From positions 1 to 13,127 of the forward strand of contig CALLFD010000328.1 of the NCBI GenBank assembly GCA_937997605.1: DNA of 13,127 nt, given 5' to 3'. This document shows positions 8,301 through 13,127 of the stretch, one piece after another. Numbering within the stretch: position 1 is the stretch's first letter; each line of letters opens with the position of its first letter. The position numbers and the translations under genes were made by a program. Under the pieces are notes generated by a model. It did not search any database and was not told where the DNA came from. It was given only the letters and a program-made list of their open reading frames with translations. The DNA comes from an uncultured Collinsella sp. GTDB lineage: Bacteria; Actinomycetota; Coriobacteriia; Coriobacteriales; Coriobacteriaceae.

Positions 8301-8595
8301 CATCGCGCAGATGTGCCTTGCAATTGACGCGCGCACGCCGGTCGACGAGCGCTCGGTGGAAAGCGGCCTAGGAATCTTCGAAGAGCTTGGTTTCTGTCGC
8401 GTTTCGGGGTTTGACGACACCCGTCGCATCGCGATGGCCGAAAACCCCGGCCGCGTGCAATTGAGCAGGTCAATTCGCTATTTGGAGGGCTTGCGCTCGC
8501 GCATGGAGTTCTCGGCTTTCCGGAGTTGGGCGCTCGATTCGTGCGCTTCTGATATGCTAGCCAAAGTTAACCGCCCGATCGTACCGCGGGCCTAG
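5308..8595 (+). CDS. recJ: RecJ single-strand exonuclease fused to a RecQ-like DEAH helicase
   Basis: A 1095-residue DNA-repair protein in which a RecJ 5'-3' single-strand DNA exonuclease is joined to a superfamily 2 helicase. RecJ part: DHH motifs GDFDVDG (90-96), VDNG (148-151), TDHHE (171-175), LGTVSD (232-237) and NAAGRM (292-297), then DHHA1 GGHAGAVG (418-425) and an OB-fold-like region after EPFGQGN (479-485). Helicase part: PHRAQ Q-like motif, Walker A MGTGRGKS (646-653), PLRALVADQ, DEAHH (752-756), ATATATA (786-792) and QMSGRAGRDG (929-938), most like RecQ. No RQC zinc-cysteine cluster or HRDC follows; about 140 other residues do. All catalytic residues I can identify are present, so both activities look intact. 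Stand-alone RecJ is usually about 560-800 residues. rel follows after 15 nt. No frameshift is needed: it is one uninterrupted frame. Confidence 0.93.
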   Translation: MSSLKTTHRWAVAQQNPELEKELSAGLGIPGLVARIMVAHGIGSIKEGQLFLTPSLDRDWPDPLIIPGMSVVADRVERAIRNHEHIAVFGDFDVDGITSTCLLTEALRTFGADVTPFIPHRFDEGYGLSRAALDRVNELARPQLIVTVDNGIAAKEEVSYLESLGIDLVVTDHHEPSDQVPQGVPLTDPKLEDEGPSRELAGAGVALKLVQVLGERLGKPSYWRSLIEVAALGTVSDMMPLTPENRALVAEGIQQMRVTARPGYIALAALAKADLSSITADGLSFSLIPRLNAAGRMADPKLALDLLLARDPIEASALAAELEEINRQRREIEAELTRDAMAKVEETYDGGRAIVVGGEGWHEGVKGIVASRLTNRYHVPALLFSIEDGIARGSGRSVGKVNLFDAIERCSDLMIRRGGHAGAVGVTIEASKLDEFRRRLSAVLSELPAEDFEDTDEVAATVDLSELNIETIEQISRLEPFGQGNKVPLLAAEGVTMCDRAVVGKTGEHMRFVATDGAASVPAIMFRVPQIDKLINCDSAVDLVFEAVAEHWQGRVKPKLMVKDVLVRDTTLPSVDDPACELRRGVQPADSGLRLESRKRETLAQLSYTELTRSLIHSFIGSNQPHRAQVEALDALADHQSVLAVMGTGRGKSLIFHVHAAREAVLRGRASIFVYPLRALVADQAYHLSSTMAALGIGVGVLTGETVETARDDVFAGLASGRTGIVLTTPEFLSIHRDRFARSGRIGFVVIDEAHHAGLAKGGDRSAYLDMPDILKALGDPVVMAATATATAPVVAELARMLPITRTVVDETVRENLQLEDDRDLASRENRLVSIVATGEKTVIYVNSRDQSVALAKTLRKRVPDCATHIAFYNAGLARSDRRRVEEAFRDGSLSCIVSTSAFGEGVNLPDIRHVVLYHMPFGGIEFNQMSGRAGRDGQPAVIHLLYSSRDARINERLLDCYAPERDELVTLYRALQTMWRSNRGKTGDDSFCASDIDIAQMCLAIDARTPVDERSVESGLGIFEELGFCRVSGFDDTRRIAMAENPGRVQLSRSIRYLEGLRSRMEFSAFRSWALDSCASDMLAKVNRPIVPRA

Positions 8596-8610
8596 GGGAA
8601 GGGGACCTCG

Positions 8611-10971
8611 ATGGATGCCGCAGCCCGTACCGCCCATGATTCCACCCTCCAGCCGTTTTCGGAGATGGAGCACTATAAGCATGCCGATGAGCTGCCGCCC
8701 GAGATTATGGCGGACAGCTACGACAAGCTGGAGCGTCTGTGCCTCAAATATATGAATGAGGACGACTTTTCTAAGGTTGAGCAGGCCTACTGCTTTGCTG
8801 CCGAGAAGCATTGCAACCAAAAGCGGCGCTCGGGTGAGATGTACATCAACCATCCCGTCGAGGTGGCCATAATTCTGGCCGATCTCAAGATGGACTGTGA
8901 CGTGGTGTGCGCCGCGCTGCTGCACGATACCGTCGAGGATACCGAGACTTCGCTTGCCGATGTTTCCGGCCTGTTTGGCGATACGGTGGCCGAGCTCGTC
9001 GATGGCGTGACCAAGCTCACCAACATCGAAGTCGACAGCATGGACGAGAAGCAGGCGCTCACGCTGCGCAAGATGTTCCTTGCCATGTCCAAGGACATTC
9101 GCGTCATCATCGTTAAGCTTGCCGACCGTCTGCACAACATGCGCACCCTTGCAGCCCTGCGTGAGGACCGTCGCCTGTTTAAGGCTCGCGAGACCATGGA
9201 CGTGTATGCGCCTCTGGCCGACCGTCTGGGCATGAGCTCCATTAAATGGGAGCTCGAGGACCTGTCCTTCTTCTACCTTGAGCCCGACGCCTACCAGCGC
9301 ATCGCGCGCATGGTGGCTGAGTCGCGCGAGGTTCGCGAGCGCTATCTGGCCGAGACCATCAAGACGCTCACCGACGAGCTCAACCGCATTGGCCTGGAGG
9401 GCTTCCAGATCAACGGCCGCTCCAAGCACTATTGGTCCATCTACCAAAAGATGAAGCGCAAGGGCAAGGAATTCTCCGAGATCTACGATTTGGTGGCGCT
9501 GCGCGTTATTACCCATTCGGTGCGCGATTGCTACTCCACGCTCGGCGCAGTGCATACGCTGTGGCACCCCATGCCCGGTCGCTTTAAAGACTATATCGCC
9601 ATGCCCAAGGTCAATAACTACCAGTCGCTCCACACGACGGTCATCGGCCCTACGGCTCGTCCGCTCGAGATTCAGATTCGAACCTACGAGATGCATGAGC
9701 AGGCCGAGTACGGCATTGCCGCCCACTGGCTATATAAGAAGTCGGGCGGATCGTCTGCTTCCAAGACCAATGACGCTCAACGTTTGGACGACCAGATCAA
9801 CTGGCTCAAGCATTCGCTCGATTGGGCTGCGTCTGATGAGATCACCGACGCCAAGGAATACCTGCATTCGCTGAAGGTCGACCTCTTCGATCAGGAGATC
9901 TTCGTCTTTACGCCCAAGGGCGAGGTCATGGCGCTTCGTGCCGGCTCCACGCCGCTCGACTTTGCCTATGCCGTTCACACCGAGGTGGGAAACCACTGCG
10001 TCGGCGCTAAGATCAACGGTGCTGTGGCCCCGCTCACGCACGAGATCAAGACGGGCGACCGCGTTGAAATCCTGACTAACAAGAGTTCCAAACCGTCGCG
10101 TGATTGGCTCAAGATCGTCAAGACGCCTTCGGCCAAGTCCAAGATCCGTCGCTACTTTGCCGCCGCGACTAAGGACGACGACGCTGCCGCCGGCCGCGAT
10201 ATGCTGGCCAAGGACCTGCGCAAGCGCGGGTATGGCATCTCCACGCCGCGCTCCACGCGTGCGCTCAACGCCGTGGCGGAGCAGTTTAACTTCAAGCAGC
10301 TCGAGGACCTGTTTGCCGCCGTCGGCGCCGGCAAGGTTGCCCCGCGCGCTGTGGGTAATAAGGTCGAGCAAATCTTGGACCCCAAGCCCGAGGAACAGCT
10401 CACCAAGGCCGAGGCTATCGCCGAGGTCGTGAAACAGCCGGCCCGCGGCTCCAACCGCAAGCCGCAAAAGCGTGGCAAGAGCGCAAGTAACGGCATTATC
10501 GTTAAGGGCGAGAGCAACAGTGGCCTGCTGGTCCGTCTGGCTCATTGCTGCAACCCCGTGACGGGCGACGATATCGTCGGCTTCATCACGCGTGGCCGAG
10601 GTGTCTCGGTGCATCGCGCCAACTGCCCCAACGTCAAGGGCCTCATGGAGCACCCCGAGCGCATGATTGACGTAGAGTGGGATGGTGCTGCCGACACTCT
10701 CTTCCAGGTCGAGATCGTGGTCGAGTGCCTGGACCGCATGGGCCTGCTCAAGGACGTCACCATTGCCATTGGCGATGCAGGCGGCAATATCCTTTCCGCC
10801 GCCACCTCGACCAACCGCGAGGGTATTGCGACCCTGCGCTTTATGGTCGAGATTTCGGATGCGAGCGGCCTGGATCCGCTGCTGGCTTCCATCAGCAGTG
10901 TCGATTCGGTCTACGACGCTCGCCGTCTTATGCCCGGCGAAGGCGGAGCTCAGCTCAAGCGCCGTGTGTAG
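8611..10971 (+). CDS. rel: Bifunctional (p)ppGpp synthetase/hydrolase Rel
   Basis: Stringent-response enzyme making and degrading (p)ppGpp on the ribosome and in the cytosol. The 786 residues match long actinobacterial Rel. Order: HD hydrolase with NHPVEVA (H81), HDTVED (H105, D106, E109, D110) and LADRLHNMR (N176), all intact; synthetase with RSKHYWSIYQKM (270-281), DLVALRV (293-299), PGRFKDY (322-328) and NYQSLHTT (336-343), EIQIRT (353-358); TGS domain from about 428; a zinc-finger-like region with H645, C646, C647, H668 and C672; and a C-terminal ACT domain from about 698. RFKD, rather than the EFDD of hydrolase-dead RelA, fits a bifunctional enzyme. The ATG at 8611 has a purine-rich AGGGGAAGGGG upstream. 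It follows recJ by 15 nt and a terminator-like hairpin follows it. Confidence 0.96.
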   Translation: MDAAARTAHDSTLQPFSEMEHYKHADELPPEIMADSYDKLERLCLKYMNEDDFSKVEQAYCFAAEKHCNQKRRSGEMYINHPVEVAIILADLKMDCDVVCAALLHDTVEDTETSLADVSGLFGDTVAELVDGVTKLTNIEVDSMDEKQALTLRKMFLAMSKDIRVIIVKLADRLHNMRTLAALREDRRLFKARETMDVYAPLADRLGMSSIKWELEDLSFFYLEPDAYQRIARMVAESREVRERYLAETIKTLTDELNRIGLEGFQINGRSKHYWSIYQKMKRKGKEFSEIYDLVALRVITHSVRDCYSTLGAVHTLWHPMPGRFKDYIAMPKVNNYQSLHTTVIGPTARPLEIQIRTYEMHEQAEYGIAAHWLYKKSGGSSASKTNDAQRLDDQINWLKHSLDWAASDEITDAKEYLHSLKVDLFDQEIFVFTPKGEVMALRAGSTPLDFAYAVHTEVGNHCVGAKINGAVAPLTHEIKTGDRVEILTNKSSKPSRDWLKIVKTPSAKSKIRRYFAAATKDDDAAAGRDMLAKDLRKRGYGISTPRSTRALNAVAEQFNFKQLEDLFAAVGAGKVAPRAVGNKVEQILDPKPEEQLTKAEAIAEVVKQPARGSNRKPQKRGKSASNGIIVKGESNSGLLVRLAHCCNPVTGDDIVGFITRGRGVSVHRANCPNVKGLMEHPERMIDVEWDGAADTLFQVEIVVECLDRMGLLKDVTIAIGDAGGNILSAATSTNREGIATLRFMVEISDASGLDPLLASISSVDSVYDARRLMPGEGGAQLKRRV

Positions 10972-11004
10972 GTGCGAGAGCCTCTCAGCATCATAGATAT
11001 TGGT

Positions 11005-11042
11005 TACGTTCGAGGCATCGTTTGGTGCCTCGAACGTATTTT
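11005..11042 (+). terminator. Terminator-like hairpin between rel and the MBL gene
   Basis: ACGTTCGAGGCA (11006-11017) pairs perfectly with TGCCTCGAACGT (11026-11037) around TCGTTTGG; T11005 and A11038 extend it to 13 bp. TTTT follows, then the Shine-Dalgarno of the next gene begins at 11045. The short T run and the closeness to the ribosome site mean it could terminate rel transcripts partially. Confidence 0.7.
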
Positions 11043-11044
11043 AG

Positions 11045-11052
11045 AAGGAGGG
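11045..11052 (+). promoter_or_regulatory. Ribosome binding site deciding the MBL gene start
   Basis: AAGGAGGG; its GGAGG core ends 8 nt before the ATG at 11060 but only 2 nt before the ATG at 11054, so 11060 is the better start. Confidence 0.7.
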
Positions 11053-11059
11053 CATGCGC

Positions 11060-11743
11060 ATGGACGATATGACTTTGGACCTGACACCCCGAGGTGCGGC
11101 TTCGATTGAGGCACTCGTTAACGGCCCGATTCAGACCAACAGTTACGCCGTGATTTCGAATGACGAGTGCTTAATCGTCGATCCGGCATGGGAGGGCGAG
11201 CGTCTTGTGGAGCATATCCGCACCGCGCATCCCGAGGTGCGCGTACTCGGCTCTGTCTGCACGCACGGTCATGCCGACCATGTTGGCGGGGTTGCCGGGG
11301 TTCGAGCTGTCGTTGGCGACAGTGCACTATATGAGTTGTGCGCTAAGGACGTGACGGTACCTCGCGCAAATATCGAGGAGCAGCGTGTCATGTGGGGTAT
11401 CGAGACGCCCGATCCGGGTGAGCCGACGCGTTTGCTTGCCGAGGGCGATACAATCGAGGTGGGCGACGTCTGCCTGCAGGTGATCGAGACGCCGGGGCAT
11501 ACGCCGGGCGGCATCGTCCTGTTCGCCGCGACCGAGCAGGGGAACATCGCCTTTGTGGGCGACACGCTTTTCCCGGGCAGCCACGGTCGTACCGATCTTT
11601 CCGGCGGTGACGAGGCGGCGATTATGCGCTCGCTCTCCAAACTTGCCAAGACGCTTCCGCCCGATACCGTTTGCTTGACGGGCCATGGCGATTCGACCAC
11701 GATGGCGCGCGAACTTATGCAGAACCCGTTTATGCAGATGTAG
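11060..11743 (+). CDS. Metallo-beta-lactamase-fold hydrolase (glyoxalase II-like)
   Basis: A 227-residue cytoplasmic metal hydrolase of the MBL superfamily, in the short glyoxalase II-like (YcbL-type) group. Metal ligands are visible: THGHADH at 68-74 (H69, H71, D73, H74), GHTPGG from 146 (H147), VGDTLFPGSHGRTDL from 166 (D168) and LTGHG with H209. This set would bind two metal ions. The substrate could be a glutathione-type or other thioester, but that is not shown by the sequence. There are no signal peptide or membrane segments. It follows rel after 88 nt that hold a hairpin, so it may be read partly through that hairpin or from its own promoter. A weak 8-bp stem with one mismatch overlaps its end (11743-11765) but lacks a T run. 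Confidence 0.87.
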   Translation: MDDMTLDLTPRGAASIEALVNGPIQTNSYAVISNDECLIVDPAWEGERLVEHIRTAHPEVRVLGSVCTHGHADHVGGVAGVRAVVGDSALYELCAKDVTVPRANIEEQRVMWGIETPDPGEPTRLLAEGDTIEVGDVCLQVIETPGHTPGGIVLFAATEQGNIAFVGDTLFPGSHGRTDLSGGDEAAIMRSLSKLAKTLPPDTVCLTGHGDSTTMARELMQNPFMQM

Positions 11744-11824
11744 GCTCGAAGCCGTCTTTCGAACCACGAGGACCGCTCAATCGTCAAGCTATTTTCCCCA
11801 GTGGGTCGATTCTGTGGGGCAAAC

Positions 11825-11839
11825 GGTCAAAATTTGTCC
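11825..11839. promoter_or_regulatory. Operator-like palindrome upstream of fba
   Basis: GGTCAAAATTTGTCC is a 15-bp dyad with one mismatched pair around a central A. It lies about 30 nt upstream of the presumed -35 of fba, and 13 nt before a GAACAAACGAAC direct repeat (GAAC at 11857-11860 shifted form and 11865-11868). No known regulator is recognised. Confidence 0.3.
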
Positions 11840-11869
11840 AATCGGATGGTATTCGTGAACAAACGAACG

Positions 11870-11897
11870 TTTATGCTCGGGTATGTCGTGGTAAAAT
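11870..11897 (+). promoter_or_regulatory. Probable fba promoter
   Basis: TAAAAT at 11892-11897 resembles a -10 box, with TTTATG (11870-11875) 16 nt upstream as a weak -35. It lies 39 nt before the fba start codon in a 193-nt gap, which suits independent transcription of this glycolytic gene. Confidence 0.5.
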
Positions 11898-11936
11898 CTC
11901 AGACGTTATCGGAGCAACCTTACAGGAGGTTTCTTT

Positions 11937-12803
11937 ATGCTCGTCAACGCAGCAGACATGCTCAAGAAGGCCGAGGCCGGCAAGTACGGTCTCGGTGCCT
12001 TCAACACCAACAACCTCGAGTGGACCCTGGCTATTCTCCAGGCCGCCGAGGAGGCCAAGTCTCCGCTGATCCTTCAGTGCACCGCTGGTGCCGCTAAGTG
12101 GATGGGCGGTTTCAAGGTCTGCGCCGACATGGTCAAGGCTGCCGTCGAGGCCACGGGCGTTACCGTTCCCGTCGCCCTTCACCTCGATCACGGTTCTTAC
12201 GAGGACTGCTTCAAGTGCATCGAGGCCGGCTTCACGTCCATCATGTATGACGGCTCTCACGAGGAGACCTTCCAGCTTAACCTCGACCGCACCAAGGAGC
12301 TCGTTGAGCTTGCCCACTCCAAGGGCATGTCCATCGAAGCCGAGGTCGGCGGCATCGGCGGCACCGAGGACGGCGTGACCTCCAGCGGCGAGCTCGCTGA
12401 TCCTGCTGAGTGCAAGCAGATTGCTGACCTGGGCGTCGACTTCCTCGCCTGCGGTATCGGCAACATCCACGGCGTGTACCCTGCCGACTGGGCTGGCCTT
12501 TCCTTCGAGCGCCTGGGCGAGATCAAGGCTCAGACCGGCGACCTGCCCCTCGTCCTGCACGGTGGCACCGGCATCCCCGAGGATCAGATCAAGAAGGCCA
12601 TCTCCCTGGGTATCTCCAAGATCAACGTCAACACCGATCTGCAGCTCGTCTTTGCCAAGGGCGTTCGCGAGTACATCGAGGCTGGCAAGGATCAGCAGGG
12701 CAAGGGCTTTGACCCCCGCAAGCTCCTCAAGCCTGGTCGCGACAACATCGTTGCCCGCACCAAGGAGCTCATGGAGGAGTTTGGCTCCGTCAACAAGGCG
12801 TAA
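11937..12803 (+). CDS. fba: Class II fructose-bisphosphate aldolase
   Basis: Zinc-dependent aldolase that splits fructose 1,6-bisphosphate into dihydroxyacetone phosphate and glyceraldehyde 3-phosphate, cytoplasmic, in glycolysis and gluconeogenesis. The 288 residues are typical of the short class II type. Catalytic and metal residues are visible: LHLDHG at 81-86 (catalytic D84, zinc ligand H85), MYDGSH at 103-108, EAEVGGIGGTED at 134-145, GNIHGVY with zinc ligand H178, LHGGTG with H208, and NVNTD at 230-234, which contacts the substrate. The ATG at 11937 has an excellent ACAGGAGGT 6 nt upstream. Codons are strongly biased to C-ending and major forms, consistent with high expression. It appears monocistronic, between its own promoter and a large palindrome. 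Tagatose-bisphosphate aldolase is a related alternative, but no tagatose genes are near. Confidence 0.94.
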   Translation: MLVNAADMLKKAEAGKYGLGAFNTNNLEWTLAILQAAEEAKSPLILQCTAGAAKWMGGFKVCADMVKAAVEATGVTVPVALHLDHGSYEDCFKCIEAGFTSIMYDGSHEETFQLNLDRTKELVELAHSKGMSIEAEVGGIGGTEDGVTSSGELADPAECKQIADLGVDFLACGIGNIHGVYPADWAGLSFERLGEIKAQTGDLPLVLHGGTGIPEDQIKKAISLGISKINVNTDLQLVFAKGVREYIEAGKDQQGKGFDPRKLLKPGRDNIVARTKELMEEFGSVNKA

Positions 12804-12823
12804 GCGTCGCTAAACTTCCCGTC

Positions 12824-12915
12824 GGAAGCCCCGTCCCCCTACACTGTTTCCTTTGCGCTCACCTGGCTTCGCCAGAAGTCGCGCCAAGGAAACAGTTCCG
12901 GGGGACGGGGCTTCC
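12824..12915. repeat. Composite nested palindrome downstream of fba
   Basis: The outer stem GGAAGCCCCGTCCCCC (12824-12839) pairs perfectly with 12900-12915. After a 3x3 internal loop, ACTGTTTCCTT (12843-12853) pairs with AAGGAAACAGT (12886-12896); one mismatch and GCGC/GCGC continue the stem. The loop holds a further hairpin CTGGC-TTC-GCCAG (12863-12875). A strong 31-bp-scale structure starting 21 nt after the fba stop could act as a transcript 3' end or stability element, though only a weak T-containing stretch (TTCGTTT) follows. It resembles the palindrome at 2398-2466 in design, not in sequence. Confidence 0.75.
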
Positions 12916-12980
12916 TTCGTTTAACGCCGCAGGGTTACTGGGCTGAATTCTTTTTTTGACTACCGTTCGGCGGTGTTGAT

Positions 12981-13007
12981 GGCTCCCTTGTTGGGGCTTT
13001 CTTTTTA
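12981..13007 (+). terminator. Possible terminator upstream of the last gene
   Basis: GGCTCCC can pair with GGGGCT if T12984 bulges out (loop TTGTT), and TTTCTTTTT follows. The stem is short and bulged, and it overlaps the -35 box of the next promoter, so the call is tentative. Confidence 0.35.
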
Positions 13008-13019
13008 TCTCGCTACAAT
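12991..13019 (+). promoter_or_regulatory. Promoter of the last, truncated gene
   Basis: TTGGGG (12991-12996), a 17-nt spacer, then TACAAT (13014-13019): a good sigma-70-type arrangement, placing the start near 13026 and a leader of about 28 nt before the ATG at 13054. Confidence 0.6.
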
Positions 13020-13053
13020 GGACTTCAAGCGTTCTAATGACTTGGAGTTTGGT

Positions 13054-13127
13054 ATGGCTGTTGTTAATGTGTTGCCTTCGGATGGGAAGGTTATTGACGA
13101 GGGTCCTGTTGGTTGCTCTGTTGATGT
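13054..13127 (+). CDS. Unidentified gene, 3' truncated by window end
   Basis: The first 24 codons of a gene run off the window. It starts at ATG 13054 with GGAG (13044-13047) 6 nt upstream and a good promoter before it. The visible protein begins MAVVNVLPSDGKVIDEG and is too short to assign. Third codon positions are mainly T (gct gtt gtt aat ... cct gtt ggt), quite unlike the C/G-ending codons of every other gene here. This could mean recent acquisition, or merely a locally different composition; the end of the gene is needed to tell. Confidence 0.5.
   Translation, partial: MAVVNVLPSDGKVIDEGPVGCSVD

Noticed and set aside
8526..8558. Possible internal rel promoter (TTGGGC ... TATGCT) at the end of recJ
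   Set aside because: The spacer is about 21 nt and both boxes are poor matches; with a 15-nt gap, co-transcription explains rel better.
8557..9726. Open frame of 389 codons on the - strand opposite rel
   Set aside because: It lies antisense to the Rel hydrolase and synthetase domains, with no family-like motif; a compositional shadow.
12951..12957. T7 run as an intrinsic terminator
   Set aside because: No stable GC-rich hairpin directly precedes the T run.
1..13127. CRISPR arrays, tRNA or rRNA genes, insertion sequences or prophage genes
   Set aside because: No regularly spaced repeats, no tRNA-like cloverleaf, and no transposase, integrase or phage protein were recognised in either strand.

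Overview
This window is GC-rich, tightly packed bacterial DNA. It carries ten genes or gene parts: eight complete coding regions plus one truncated at each edge. High-GC codon use, a bifunctional Rel, a class II aldolase and above all a RecJ nuclease fused to a RecQ-like helicase suggest a gut Actinomycetota of class Coriobacteriia, probably Collinsella or a close relative. That assignment is inference from protein character and style; no rRNA or marker was available to test it.

Layout. (1) 1-2349, + strand: the end of a branched-chain amino-acid ABC transporter operon, livM (5' truncated), livG and livF, closed by a strong intrinsic terminator at 2360-2397. (2) 2398-2466: a perfect 22-bp inverted repeat with no gene. 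(3) 2525-4006, +: cutC followed 3 nt later by a GalT/HIT-like DUF4931 protein, evidently co-transcribed. (4) 4034-5032, - strand: a bile acid:sodium symporter (BASS) family membrane protein, convergent with the previous pair. (5) 5033-5307: a divergent intergenic region with a perfect -10 box, a short dyad and a possible 21-codon upstream ORF. (6) 5308-10971, +: recJ-helicase fusion and rel, 15 nt apart. (7) 11005-11743: a terminator-like hairpin and then a metallo-beta-lactamase-fold hydrolase. (8) 11744-12803: fba with its own promoter region. (9) 12804-13127: a composite palindrome, a terminator-like hairpin, a good promoter and the first 24 codons of an unidentified gene with T-rich codon endings.

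How the genes work together. LivM, LivG and LivF form the permease and the two ATPases of an amino-acid importer; LivH and the binding protein would lie upstream, outside the window. Amino-acid supply and stringent response (rel) are physiologically related, but nothing here shows direct regulation between them. The recJ-rel-MBL order echoes the recJ-apt-rel-dtd-MBL neighbourhood known in Firmicutes, here without apt or dtd. The most unusual protein is the roughly 1095-residue RecJ-RecQ fusion, which puts a 5'-3' single-strand exonuclease and a DNA-unwinding motor in one chain. The most unusual non-coding structures are the two long palindromes at 2398-2466 and 12824-12915, which no gene here explains.
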